In this document: positions 21,535 to 33,686 of the stretch, one piece after another | Numbering within the stretch: the stretch's first letter is position 1 | Layout: the number at the start of each line of letters is the position of its first letter | NCBI GenBank assembly: GCA_036250225.1 | Contig: JAPZLL010000007.1 | Coordinates: forward strand, 310,001-374,000 | Origin: Cercophora sp. LCS_1 | Lineage: Eukaryota > Ascomycota > Sordariomycetes > Sordariales > Lasiosphaeriaceae | Reading direction: 5' to 3' | DNA length: 64,000 bases | Translations under genes and position numbers: made by a program | The notes under the pieces: generated by a model | Told to the model about the DNA's origin: nothing | The model's database searches: none | Seen by the model: only the letters and a program-made list of their open reading frames with translations

Positions 21535-23689
21535 ATGGACGAGCAGGTCCCCGAACATATATACGCCCACCTTGCCAACGGCGTGCACGACATTCGAAAG
21601 CTTGATGTCAACGGGCGGATGTCTGACGATTTGGTCTCTGGCGGTGTAGATATTCAAGATGCCCACGGCTGTGCTGAAGAGAGTATCGAAGGTTTTGGGG
21701 CAGCAATGGGCTCGTCGGTCTATACGCTTGTAAGTTCATGCGTCTCAGAACCAAGATTATACTGATGATGTAAAGTCGTTTGAGGACAACGGCGGTCTTC
21801 CTGTTTATCGTCGACGCTTTGGCACGCAGAATCCCGCCACGGTTCACACCGTTCTTCCTTCGACATCGGGCGGTTTGCTTACTTCATCAGGCAGTGGACT
21901 GAACTGACATGTCTTAGAAACTTGGCTTCCTCGGCTCTCTGATTCCCCTGTTGCCACCACTTCGCGTAGCATGGGATATCGGTCTGCTTCTCCCGGTCAG
22001 TATTGCATTCCTGTGTCTATGCAAAGACTAATACTAGCAGACCGGCTCCGTTCTTCACCTCAACCTGTCACTCATTCCCCTCCGCATCACGACAAGCAAC
22101 ATCTCACCGCCACCAATGGCTCCTTTCGTGATGCCACCATGGCTCCCACAACCCATCCCTATCGCAAACCAAGGTTTTGGTGTCCTCCCTTTGCAGGGCC
22201 CCATACCCTCCCCTATCCACCCAGCACCAGCGATGCCGACAATGGGAATGTCATCACCCGTCCAAGTTCTCCCAGGGACAAGTCCGCGTCTCCCACCTCA
22301 GGCTCCTCCGACAGCTCACCAGCCAGCACCAGCTCAAGCTCCCGGTCTAGCTCCCCAAGCAGTCCAAGCAACATCAGCCCAAACAACAACCCAAGTGTCA
22401 AGACTCCCAACAACACCGACGGCAATACCAACAACTCTGCCAACAACCACATCAACGAAAAAGAACCAGACAACATTCTCACAACCACTCTCCGAAAAAT
22501 AATACTCTCCACGTCTCACCTCCTCGCCTCCCCCCTATCCAGCTCGCAAAAGGTGGCACTCGGCAGCCTCCTCGATGCAGTCCAGCGTCTCGGTGCCCAA
22601 GCAAAGGACCAGGAACGTATCATTTCCGTGCTGAGCGATGAAGTGGTCGCACTAGGTGGCATCTATTTTGGGGTGGTGGAACGAGTTGGTCGTATTTCGG
22701 GGGTCGTTGGGACTCGTCAGCGTGATACGGCGGAGGGCAGACATCGTGGGATGGACGCAGTGGATGGGAATAGGCGCGGTTCCGAGCCAGACTCGGACTA
22801 TGTGTCTGCGTCTGAGAATGAAGCCGAGTGCGGGTCGGGGTCCGAACGGCTTGGACCTGATTGTCAAGACTCTGATTCTGGTCCTGACCCTGGGGATGAG
22901 GGTGAGGATAAGGACGAGGGTGAGGATAAGGACGGGGGTGACGGCCACGACGGGAGTGATCCTGGTCCTGACGCTGACTCTGGTTCTGAGGATGACGATG
23001 GCGCCGAGAATGGGTCCGACTCCAAGGAAGAGGATGAGGATGAGGATGACTCCGAAGACGACGAGAAAACAAAAAAGCTTCAAGCCCTGCTCCAAGTCTG
23101 CAAGAACGGAAACGACGCCCAAAACGCCCGGCACCGCCCCAGACGTGTCAACTCCTCCTCCTCCAACGACTCCAACGGCGAAACCACACGAAAACAACCC
23201 GAAAAGGCCCTCGCAAGAGATGACTCTGGAATGCTCGAAGCAGCTGAGGAACACTGGTTCGATCGCTGCATGCTGACATGCCTTGACGATCAGGGAAGCA
23301 GCAGCCTACCTGACAGACCTGTCGTCGTCCGGACACTTGAAATGCCAAAGCCAGTCGATAGCTCGAAAGGACCAGTCTTCTTCCGGCGAAAAAGCAAGAC
23401 GTCACTGGAAGAAGCACTGAAAGAAAGCATGGAAGGGGGCATTGGCGAGGTCACCACGCTGGTGAATGCGCTTGGGATTTATGAGGACGCAACCACGGCA
23501 AGTAAGGGCTGTGTCCAGTCAATCACGGAAACCAAGGACGGTGCCAAAGAAAAGGGATGTGTGACCTGTGACAAAAAGGGAGAGGAGATTGATACGTTAG
23601 ATGGGGAGGATGATGACTATCATTTCGTTTCCGTTGCTTCGGTTGTTGCATTGTCCACGGGGTATGTTCCATGGGAGGTTCTTGAATGA
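21535..23689 (+). CDS. Uncharacterised Ser/Asn- and Asp/Glu-rich protein
   Basis: No family recognised. A four-exon model (21535-21729, 21776-21872, 21918-21995, 22041-23689) gives 672 aa. Introns 1 and 3 have good sites (GTAAGT and GTCAGT with a CTAAT branch); intron 2 uses GTTTGC and is less certain. The N-terminal 110 residues are non-repetitive. Then comes a Pro/Ser/Thr/Asn-rich stretch, a short helical patch (TLRKIILSTSHLLASPL to ERIISVLSDEVVALGGIYFG) that may be the only folded part, and a very acidic Asp/Glu/Gly run at about 22770-23060. The C-terminus has scattered conserved-looking polar and hydrophobic patches ending DDDYHFVSVASVVALSTGYV. In the Ser-rich part (22116-22502) another frame is also open and Pro/Gln-rich, so the frame choice there rests on continuity only. 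No membrane segment or signal peptide is clear. Confidence 0.5.
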
Positions 23690-23835
23690 TTAGAGTCTAG
23701 ACGAGTTTGCCTTGCTTTTCTGTATTATAGGTATATGCGGTGATTTGTGTGCAGTCAAGAACTAGCGTCGCATTCACAGGTTATTCGGTATTTCCGTTGA
23801 TAAACACAGACTTAGTCATGGGGGGAATGTGCCAA

Positions 23836-25080
23836 TCACCTCCCGTGGCCAATAGCATGGATATCGTCCACCTCTTCCGCCCCTCCTATCGTCAGCGTCT
23901 CGCTGAAATCTGTCATGACACTCGGTGCCTTGCTGGAAACAGGGAATGCGGATGCCCTCAGCCTGCTCATGTCGTCGGCCCCTGGCAGACTTCCCAGCGT
24001 GTCTGACCCTTCGGCTGATCCGATGCCATAAACGGATGCTTGACTTGGTGCGTGATACTGTTCCTGCCCGGGGTACTGCTGCCCATACTGTTGTTGCCCA
24101 TACTGCTCCGTGCCATGGACCGGCGGTGCACTCGGGGCGTATCCTGGATTTGCGTTCAACAACCTCTGCTCGGGCGTCCCGGGCATTGCAGCTGGTGGTT
24201 GGTCCGCAGGCGGCTGTGGCATCATGTCGAACATTTTATTCTCCATCATGGCCGTTCTTTTCTTCTGACCCCGGAGGTAAAAGATGAGAAAGATGATGCC
24301 GAATAACAAGGCAGCTCCACCGATGGCAATCCCAGCGATAGCCCCTGTTGACAACGAGGAGCTTGAGGTGTCGGAGGAAGACCCAGTTTCTGAATTCGAG
24401 CCCGAGTTTGACCCTGATCCTGATCCTGAGCCCGATCCTGATCCTGAGTCTCCAGACGGAGATGACGTCCGAGTTGAAAAGGTCCCAGTCAAGGGTTTGG
24501 TCGGGGGTACCGTGAACGGCGCGTTTGTTCCCGTGACTATACCAGATCAACATCACCGTCGACAGCGACATCGCCATGCTTACCGATGACCCATTCCTGA
24601 GCGTTGACTCCAGGGAGATATGTCGCCGGCAGCTGCGTGAACTGGCCGATATTACAATAATACCCGCTTGCGTATTTGGCATCCACAGCAGTCCCGAGTC
24701 CCCAGTCCCGTGTTGCGCAGTACATGTTCCCCACGCTTCGCAGTCAGTGACATTCGCCATGAGCATGTCGTGACACTCACCACGCCAACAGCCCGTCCAC
24801 CTCGCATCCATTGCACGGCGTGCTTAGATCAGTGCATGACGTAGCAATCGCTGAGCCTCCGCTTGAAGTACACCCGGCATAAAGCTTTCCCTCGTCTGGA
24901 ACCAGCACAGCAGCGCATGCTGAAGACTCGGGACATGTTACAGCTAGGTAGTCAAAATGTCAGAATGGCTCCCTAAAAATGACATTGAGATCAACCTTTT
25001 CCATCTTCAAAACCACATGTCGGTCCGTCTGCTTTACGCCAAAGCGGCGCACCGGTCGGTAATGGCGACGCAGTAATCAT
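23836..25080 (-). CDS. Cys-rich single-pass plasma-membrane protein
   Basis: Type I-like membrane protein, four exons: 25080-24996, 24943-24781, 24735-24584, 24536-23836; 366 aa. The N-terminal outer part has at least nine Cys (for example VTCPESSACAAVL, AGCTSS, CNGCEV, NMYCATRDWGLG). It is followed by a Ser/Gly/Thr stalk with a (SG)n tract. One membrane span follows (TGAIAGIAIGGAALLFGIIF, continuing LIFYLRG) and is followed by positive residues QKKR. The tail is Pro/Gln/Tyr-rich with EQYGQQQYGQQYPGQEQY. There is no classical signal peptide at the chosen ATG. Similar fungal proteins with an N-terminal Cys module and a stalk often lack one, but an extra upstream exon is possible. Intron 1 uses GTTGAT. 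Function unknown; sensor or wall-anchoring role is only a guess. Confidence 0.7.
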
Positions 25081-25364
25081 CGTGAGCGCTGTTGTGAGAA
25101 AACGCGCAAATCGGGAACCGAGCGCTGTTGCGGGCCTCTTGGTTACAAGTAAACGGTCCAGACCAGGAATATCAAGGAGGCGTTTTGCCAAGAATTTGTT
25201 GACGACTCAGATGGCGACAATTTCCACTAGATGTCGGATCTTGGCTGGAAAGGGCAGTCTAGACCTCAGCCGCACGAGGCTGATAAGATCCGATGACCCC
25301 TCGATCGTCCGTTTGCTGTCCACCAAAACTTCTTTGATCTTTGTTGGTGTTCTCAGTTGTCGCG

Positions 25365-27444
25365 ATGAACAGTGCATCTGCGGATGGTGGTGGCCGACCA
25401 TGGCGCATTTTGTCTCTCGGTATGTAAACACCATGACAAGGATCTCGACGGCTGATTGACTCGACAGATGGCGGAGGAGTGCGGGGTCTCGCCGAGCTGT
25501 TGATCCTCCAGCGGATCTTCAATACAATGGAGACCATCATCGCCGAGGAGTTGGGTGTCGCCAGCCAGAGTCTCCGTCCTTGTGATTTTTTCGACCTCAT
25601 CGGGGGTACGTCAACAGGAGGGTAAGTACAATCCAATACCAAACTTGCTCTTCACGTACCGTGGGTGGTAACCAACAGCGTAGACTCGTCGCCCTCCTGA
25701 TCGGTCGGCTCAAAATGTCCATCCCCGAGGCTACAGCGACATTCAAGTCCCTCTCGGAGCGCATCTTCCCGTCGACCAAAGGAAACTGGTTCTCCAAACG
25801 CGTTGCGCTCGCAACAGCAAGAACAATCTACGACGCCACCGTCTTCGAAAGCGAGGTGCAAAAGGTGCTCCTGACTAAAACAGGAGACTCGGAGATGCGA
25901 ATGCTGGAGGACAACCCACGATGCCGCGTCTTTGTCTGCGCAACCCGCATGCACACCACCAGCTCTATCATCCTGCGCACCTATGCGCCCCGCGACCCCG
26001 GCCAGGCCAACCACTCGGTCAAGATCTGGCAGGCCGCACGGGCAACATCGGCCGCACCGCCGCTGTTCGACCCCATCACCATTGACGACTGCGGCATGAC
26101 GCTGCTGGACGGTGCCTTTCGGCTCAACAACCCCATCAACGAGACGCTGTCCGAGGCATGCGACCTCGACCCCCACCGCGAGTTCGGCTGCATCGTCAGT
26201 ATCGGCACCGGTCTGGCCGATGTGCCGGCGCTGGAAAACAGCAGGTCGCTGCTCAAAGTAGCCCAGGCATGTGTCCAGATCAGCCTCGACTGCGAAGAAG
26301 TGGCCGCCAAGTTCATCAAAGGCCCAACAGGGCGCCAGGTCCATGAAGGTGGTCGGTACTTCCGCTTCAACGTTCCGCGTCGACTGCACGCGGTCGGGAT
26401 CGACGACTGGGAGAAACACTCGGCCGTGCAAGAGTACGTCGAGACATATCTCGAATCCATGGGTCCTCAACTGGACAAGTGCGCGCGTAAACTGCTCGGT
26501 CAGTATTTTCTCTCTCTCCCATCCAACTCACCACGTTAACGGTCCCAGTCCACTCCGGCTACGCCATCTCCCCCTTCCCACCACAAACCCGCCGTCCGCC
26601 ACCGCCTTCACGTCCATCCATTCCCCAACTCGACGGAACACCCATCAATCCCAACCCATTCCCAACCCCCAAATCCTCCACCACCCTCCCACCATACCAA
26701 CCACCACCCAAACCAACCTTCTCCGACACAGCAACAATCTCCCACCTCTCAATCGGCTCCTCCGCAGCCTCCATCTCCTCCCTCCCTCTCACCCAGCCCG
26801 CCCTTCCCCTCCCCACAACATCCCCTTCTCTCTCACCCGTATCCACCGCCATCGAAAGCGGGACATCCCACCTCTCCTCAAAATCCTTTCCCCAAGCCTA
26901 CGACGCCTTCAAACTCGCCCTCTCCCTTCTCAAACCCCTCCCACCCATCCCAGCCAACCTCCCTCTGTTCGTAGCAGCGCATCTAGGCATGGCTGACGCC
27001 CTCATCCAAGCAGCGGCGGCGAAGCAGAAGAATGTTGCTAAAGCAATGGCGCATCTGAAATCGGCAGAGGGGAGTGTAACAAAGGCGCTTGGGTATGCCA
27101 AGATGAGCGGAGACAAAATCAATATGAAGAGGGTTGAGTTGGAGTTGCTGGTGCTGGCGATTATGAAGGCGGAAACGGAGGCGCAGGGGGAGAGGGTGGA
27201 TGGGGTCATGGTTGGGTGTTTGGGAGAGGGGTTGGAGGGGTTTATTGGGAGTTTGGATGTAGGCACTGCGAATGCGAATGGGGACTCGAAAGGAGATGGG
27301 GAGAGCATGGAGAAGAATGGGGATCGGAACGAGGGCAAGAAGGGAAATGGTGGTAACGAGGAAGAATTGAGGGTGTTGAGGATCAGGGCAGAGGCGTGGA
27401 TGGGACGGTTGAGGGTTAAGCATGGGGTTGCAGAGTTGGGATGA
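25365..27444 (+). CDS. Patatin-like phospholipase with long C-terminal extension
   Basis: Serine-Asp dyad lipid acyl hydrolase. Four exons: 25365-25419, 25468-25621, 25684-26498, 26549-27444; 639 aa. The short first exon ends ILSLD and joins GGGVRGLAELLIL, the oxyanion-hole motif. Intron 2 must end at GTAG (25683) to give GGTSTGGLVALLIGRL, which holds the nucleophile GTSTG. The catalytic Asp lies in LLDGAFRLNNPINE. Residues beyond about 350 are not patatin. They form a Pro/Ser-rich linker and a predicted helical segment (AYDAFKLALSLLKPLPPIP, ALIQAAAAKQKNVAKAMAHL, KINMKRVELELLVLAIMKAE), which suggests a second, unassigned domain. The minus strand next to its start is the cysteine-rich membrane protein gene, 284 bp away, divergent. 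Confidence 0.88.
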
Positions 27445-27954
27445 AGTTGGTATCAATGAATGCAAAAATTGTTGACATGATTGCGAGGGATGGGAATAAT
27501 TGATGTTTGATGCCATGACTCTGCATACAGCTTCTTGCAAACGATAGCACGGAATTGCCAACAATCAACTGCGATGCAATGAAGAGCAGTTTGTTCACTT
27601 TCTGAAGCTGAACCTTGACACCGGGAGACCATCAGCATCCCTGCAGCGTCCGACCACACGGTAGCCAATCGCCTGTGCCGCCCGCTGCCCCTGCCCGCCC
27701 GGATCGACCGTGCCGGCTGACAGCCCGAAACAGGGGCCCCCTCGTCCGAGCATCAGTGGATCTCGTGTTTCCACCTTGCAGCATTTTATCGGTCCCTGAC
27801 AACCCGACCATCGCGGGCCTCATCCTCATGTGCTGACGACCTCATTCTCATCCTTTCCTTTCACTCACTCACTCTCTTTGCGTCGATTCATGCTCTCAAC
27901 GGAATGATTGGTCTTGGGTAACCACACGTTTGCAATTGGATAATTTACACAAAA
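27445..27954. other. Intergenic region before GH47 gene
   Basis: 3' UTR of patatin and promoter of the mannosidase, with the region 27840-27870 rich in TCACTCACTC-like units. No gene supported. Confidence 0.4.
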
Positions 27955-30016
27955 ATGATTTGGAGACGAAGCCCGTCATCGCGGCGGCTGACGCTGCTGC
28001 TGTGGGCCGTCGTCTTCCTCATCCTCTTCTTTCGCTATCGCTTCTCACTCGCCGAGGTGTTGAGTCCGCGCCCGGTCAAATCACAACACACATCCCCCGA
28101 GGAAACAGACACGGAAACTACACGTCTCCGCCCAGAGGACATCGAGGTCACAACGGACAGCCAAACCGGCGTCAAGCACTTTATCAAGGGTTCCTTCGAC
28201 TGGGGCAAGCTCAAGCTCCACTATCCCATCCCCCAAGACAAAATGGCCCGTCTCCCCAAGGGACCGCCGCAACCCCTCCAAAAAGTCCAACACAACTTTC
28301 ACCGGGGCGCCTACCAGCTCGGCCCCAAGAACGACGCCCAACGGGAAGCCATCCGCAACGCCTTCAAACGGTGCTGGGACAGCTACATCGCCCACGGCTT
28401 CCCACGCGACGAGCTGACCCCCGTGACTCTCAAGGGCAAAGACACCTTTGGCGGCTGGGCCGCCACCTTGATCGACTCGCTCGACACGCTCCTAATCATG
28501 GGCCTAACCGCCGAATTCGAATCCGTGCTCCCCTTCATCGGCACCCTGGACTGGTCCAAAACCTCCCTGACCAGCATCAACCTCTTCGAAACCACCATCC
28601 GGCACCTAGGCGGTCTGCTGTCCGCCTACGACCTATCGGGGTCCGAAGTCCTCTTCCTCAAAGCCATCGAGCTAGGCGACCTGCTCTACGCCGCCTTTGA
28701 CACGCCAAACCACATGCCGCCCTTTTGGCTCTCCTTCAGCGACGCCCGCTCCGGCCGCCAAAAGGCATCCACCTACCAACCCTCCGCCGGCCCGGCTTCG
28801 CTGTCGTTGGAATTCACCCGCCTCTCCCAGTTGACCGGTAACCCGAAGTACTACGACGCCATCACGCGCGTCACCTCGTTCCTAGCTTCATCCCAGTCCA
28901 CCACCGCTCTCCCGGGTATCTGGCCCACCTTTCTGGACTTTGAAACACCCCTGGCCAACACAACCGCCGATTTCACCCTCGGCGCCCAAGCCGATTCGTT
29001 ATACGAATACCTCCCCAAAATGTCGGCTTTGCTAGGCGGTCGTGACCCTCTCTACGAGAAAATGTATCGCTCCGCCATGGCTACGGCAGCTAAACACCTG
29101 CTTTTCCGACCCATGCTCCCTGGTAATCCTGATGTCCTGCTTCCAGGCGATGTACACGTTTCGTCGTCGGGAGAAAAAAATCTGATAACAAACGTCCAGC
29201 ACCTGGGCTGTTTCACGGGCGGCATGTTCGGGTTGGGCGGGAAACTATTCGGTATCAAATCTCATGTTGAAATCGGGGAGAAATTAGCCAAGGGTTGCGC
29301 GTGGGCGTACGAGGCGTTTGAGTTGGGCATCATGCCTGAGATTGTGGGTTTCATACCCTGTGATCGGGATGATGAGAAATGCGAATGGAACGAAGCAAAA
29401 TGGGAAAAGGAAGGCGAGGCGAAATACCCCAAGGGAGTAAGAAACGTTAGGGATCCGAAGTATATACTCCGTCCCGAGGCGATTGAGAGCGTGTTTCTCA
29501 TGTGGAGGATGACGGGACGCAAAGAGTGGCAGGATGTGGCGTGGAGGATGTGGTTGGCTGTGGAGAGTGTGACGGCTACCGAGGAAGCGAATTCGGCGGT
29601 GGAGGATGTTACGGTAGGCAAGGGGAGTGTGAAGATGTTGGATTCTATGGAGGTTAGTTTTTTTTTTTTCTCGTCTCTTTTTTTCGGCTCCTTTTTTTCC
29701 CCCTGTCTTTTATCATTTTACGGGTGGTATCTTTCCTTTTTTTTTTTTTACGGGGGTTTTCTCTCTCTCGCGATCCCCTCCTTTCGAGACGGGGAGGTCA
29801 TCTTTGTCCCCTTTCCATTCAACGGTGGCCGCAGAGTATCATTTTCCGCCGCCTATCATTCCCGAAAGGTGCCGCAAAACTAACGAAAACCAGAGCTTCT
29901 GGATGGCCGAAACGCTCAAATACTTCTACCTCATCTTTTCATCGCCCGATCTCATCAGCTTGGATGAGTACGTCTTCAACACAGAAGCTCATCCGCTCAA
30001 GAGAGCCGACAGGTGA
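27955..30016 (+). CDS. Class I alpha-1,2-mannosidase (GH47), type II membrane protein
   Basis: Trims mannose from N-glycans in the ER/Golgi. Two exons: 27955-29652 and 29894-30016; 606 aa. The N-terminus is a single signal anchor (RRLTLLLWAVVFLILFFRY), giving lumenal orientation. The catalytic domain shows AFKRCWDSYIAHGF, DTFGGWAATLIDSLDTLLIMG, GGLLSAYDLSG, SLSLEFTRLSQLTGNPKYYD and AYEAFELGIMPE. Next come YILRPEAIESVFLMWRMTG and the joined junction DSMESFWMAETLKYFYLIF, ending FNTEAHPLKR. Cys and acidic residues of the active site are spread as usual. The single intron (29653-29893, 241 nt) is unusually T-rich, and its branch is ACTAACG near its 3' end. Reading through it gives a false extended frame of low-complexity Phe/Leu, ending near 29883. 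Confidence 0.93.
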
Positions 30017-32595
30017 AAGGCGGGGGGTGGGGGGCGATCGAAGTTTCCAAGCAATAATACGCGGAAAACCGCTGGCATGACTAGGTCAAGTCTGGTTCGT
30101 CAAGGGATGGTTCGGCATCCATTATCACGGCAGGGGTCTCGGCCTCGACCATCACAGTGCGAGGGACGAGAAAGTCCAGATTCGAGCCGCGAGGCGTGGC
30201 ATGGCCTGAAGCGGTTCGATGGACTTTGAACACGGCCAGATACAACCCCAAGTCCCAAGTCGGGCGATACATTCCTGACCCCGAAACTTGGGCGGATGTA
30301 ATTGGTCATGGCATCCGATACCAAGCAAAGAGGCTCCATGGAACCCGTGGGTGGAAAATGAAATACGCCTGGGAGAACGCCCAACGATACGCTTCTGGAA
30401 CCCGGGAACCCCCAACTGAGCCGTTCAGTTCAGCGTTCAGGGGGGGCAGTGCGTACGATGTGTTTCACGCCCGGTATGTTTGTAGCCGCTTCCCACCGCA
30501 GCAGGGAAAAAAATTACTAGTCATCATGCTTGGTTCTCCAAGTAATCTCGGATGAATGTTTCAACGTGTCAATATGTTGCCGTGGTGATACAACCGCAGA
30601 GCCCCTCTCTTCTGCTGTGGGGGCCTCTCCTGATGGAATCTTGAGAGAAGACGTCTTTAAAGGCTATTTGTTCGTGGTCGTATTGGCAAGATTGAGATGG
30701 GTTCGGTTAGGGGTCGACTTCCAATGCCGGGTGCTGAAGGATCATGTCGGGAACTGCGGCCGACAGTGCCGAAGTTTGGAGGGGATTCGTTTTCTGTTAT
30801 TGTGGCAGTGTTTGCGGTGCGACCCTGAGCGAAAGTTCCAATTGGAACTAGATGCGTTTATGAGGTGACGGGAATCGGCGCTGTCAAGGGCTGAAGACGT
30901 GAGCGTCAAGGAGCAGACCATCAATCGGGGTCGGCGAGCCTTTGGCCATGTTTGCTTGACCTGGTGCTCTCGTTCGAGCTCATGCCGATGCTTATCACTG
31001 CCGTATATTGTTGGCCTGAGCCACCGAGGCTGTGTCCCGTGAGTGAAATGAGAGCATTGAACCAAACGAGAAGGATTCTGGAAGCCTTCTATGCAGTCGT
31101 CGATCATCGAGAATGGCTGCCACTGACGGGTCCCGTGATCTTTGCGAAATGGTATGCCATCCCGCAAAGTTGCAGAGTATCAAAGCCCCCAACAAAATAA
31201 ACCGCACACCATCAAATTCAGAGGCATGTTTGTCTCGAAATGACATCGAGGTATTACTCTAAGGCATCAAATGACGATCCAAATGTCTTGAAATAATATT
31301 ATCAGCACTGGATGCGTCATTCGCATACCTTTTAGGAGCTAAGCCAACTGGTGGAGAGCATCTGGAGCTGCCTTATGTCACCCACTTGAGTATCTCCTCA
31401 ATTGAGAGAATCTGTTTGCCGTTTAATCCGACAAGCGAATCATGATCTCTCTTCTGCCGTCTGCAAACCCCGTCGCTCTTTTGTCCTACATCATGGTTCT
31501 TGGCCCGCTCCATGGCCGCTTGGTATTGTGGCAGTGCTCATCACAGGGTACCAATCCAGAGGCAATAAACCGGGCGTTAGGCTCTCCGACAGACACCTGT
31601 AAAAATGATGGATGGATCGCTGACTTTGGGTCTCCGAGCCATGATCCTTCTTTGGCCGTGCCGCAGGGCTCGTGTTGATTTGGCAGAATTGATCTGGTTG
31701 ATTGAATAACCGATTAGATCCGTACATGGAGAATCCTACAACATTTCAATGCTGTAGGACTGAACAGCGCTCGGTAGTAGTGAGAATGTGTGCGCCGTTG
31801 CTCTCGCCAAGTTGAACTGTGGATTTTCACGTCATCCAAGAGCGGCTTGGCCTGATCACAAATGGTAAAATGAGAATCCTCTGACCCGGCCGCAATGGGG
31901 TGGCATCTCGGTCTCGCTCAACCGCACTGCTTGATTCACTGAGCCTCGGGTAGGAACTGAGATCGACTCCTCAAGGCTGATCTGTGGCTGGCTTGTGGCG
32001 AGGTGTGAGGCCCGACCGATCTGCTCCACCACCAGGCAATATGGTCGCTCGTGGCAAAGGCCAACGTTGCGATTGTGTGCGCTTGCCCATTGTTCAGTAA
32101 ATATGTGCCAAGGTAGCCGAGAGTTTGAAGTGTTGGAGCGCGGTCGTGTCTCTCGGTTTGTTTCGTTTTATGTTGAGGTGAATTGGGGTTGGAGAAGGGG
32201 GGGAAGCTGCAGGTGCCCGGTGGGAGAGCTCCACGGTCGCCCAATCAGCCCTGCAGGTGGATATGTACGGCGGAAGCCCACTGACATGCTGGGGAAGCCC
32301 CGCACTGTTCGCTAGGGTGGTGTGCCCAGCGCAGGCCGAGCTCCTGACCCCTGCACAACTTCCCCTCCGCCTCAGGCGCATTTCCGTTTCTGAGCCGGCC
32401 AGACACGGGAAGCCAAAACATCTCGTGGTCTTGTCCCTGCTTTATAAAACATCCCCCGTCTCCCACCCATCAGGCCATACCCCATCTGCAGTCCTTGCAT
32501 CTTACCCGGCCGAATCAACCAAATCGCGCGAAGCTTCCCACAAGCTCCCCACCGCAAACCATCCACGTCCATCCCAAACCATACCCAACACCACC
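30017..32595. other. 2.6-kb intergenic region without a supported gene
   Basis: Between GH47 and the stomatin gene, both on plus. Open frames up to about 140 codons on both strands show no known domain. A TATA box for the downstream gene lies at 32443. I see no transposon ends, rRNA or tRNA. Confidence 0.4.
32443..32449 (+). promoter_or_regulatory. TATA box of stomatin-like gene
   Basis: TATAAAA about 147 bp before the ATG at 32596. Inferred core promoter. Confidence 0.5.
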
Positions 32596-33686
32596 ATGAG
32601 CGAGAACAGCTCCAAGGGCAAGGCCACCGAGCACTCGGATGCGCCTCCCGCCATTGGGTTTCGCCCCCAAGCGAACATGACGGTCGAGCCCCCCAAGCCC
32701 GAGGATCTCCAAAAGAGCTATGCCAGTATTGTGGGCAACGATGCCAACCCAAAGGGATGGTATGGTAGCATGAGTACGAGCACCTGTCCACCAGGCACCG
32801 AGCAGTGTTGATGCTAACCTACGCAGTCAACGCTCTTGGCGCAGTTATTGGAACTCTCGGCGCCGTCCCCTGCTGTGTGTGCTGCCCGAACCCGTACAAA
32901 CGCGTCGGCCAAGGCAACGTCGGCCTGGTCACCAAGTTCGGCAAGTTCTACAAGGCCGTCGATCCTGGTCTCGTCAAGATCAATCCCCTCAGCGAGAACC
33001 TCATCCAGGTCGACGTCAAGATCCAAATCGTCGAGGTGCCCAAGCAGGTGTGCATGACCAAGGACAACGTGAGCGTCAACCTGACCTCGGTCATTTACTA
33101 TCACATTGTGTCGCCGCACAAGGCCGCCTTCGGCATCACCAACGTCCGCCAGGCCCTCATCGAGCGCACCCAGACCACGCTGCGCCACGTCGTCGGCGCC
33201 CGCGTCCTGCAGGACGTCATTGAGCGTCGCGAGGAGATCGCCCAGAGCATCGGAGAAATCATCGAAGACGTCGCCGCCGGGTGGGGTGTCCAGGTCGAGT
33301 CGATGCTCATCAAGGACATCATCTTCAGCCAAGAGTTGCAAGAGTCGCTGTCGATGGCCGCCCAGAGCAAGCGTATCGGCGAGAGCAAGATCATCGCCGC
33401 CAAGGCCGAAGTCGAGGCCGCCAAACTGATGCGCCAGGCCGCCGACATCTTGTCCTCGGCACCCGCCATGCAGATCCGCTACCTCGAGGCCATGCAAGCC
33501 ATGGCCAAGAGCGCCAACAGCAAGGTCATTTTCCTGCCTGCCGCCAACCAGACCATGCCGACGCCAGCTCAGTTCGACGCGTCCCTTGACAAGGGCGAGT
33601 CCAGCAAGGGCGGTAACACCTTTGGGGACTTTAACGACAGTGGCTTTAACCAGGCCATCAACGCCCGCGTTATTGAGAACATCTAG
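32596..33686 (+). CDS. Stomatin-like SPFH/Band 7 membrane protein
   Basis: Oligomerising membrane-scaffold protein. Two exons: 32596-32773 and 32827-33686; 345 aa. The N-terminus is polar, followed by a hydrophobic hairpin segment INALGAVIGTLGAVPCCVCC with several Cys that could be palmitoylated. SPFH core motifs follow: KRVGQGNVGLVTKFGKFYK, QVDVKIQIVEVPKQVCMT, DNVSVNLTSVIYYHI and TLRHVVGARVLQDVIERREE. GWGVQVESMLIKDIIFSQEL and QSKRIGESKIIAAKAEVEA complete the core. The tail ends in a polar region. The 53-nt intron (GTACGA to CGCAG) restores the frame as MINALG. Location may be plasma membrane or vacuole; not decided by sequence. Confidence 0.93.

Noticed and set aside
25652..26470. 272-codon minus-strand open frame opposite the patatin
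   Set aside because: Shadow of the patatin exon 3.
30157..30555. 132-codon plus-strand open frame after GH47
   Set aside because: No ATG at its start, no known domain; it directly follows the mannosidase stop and is probably 3' UTR.
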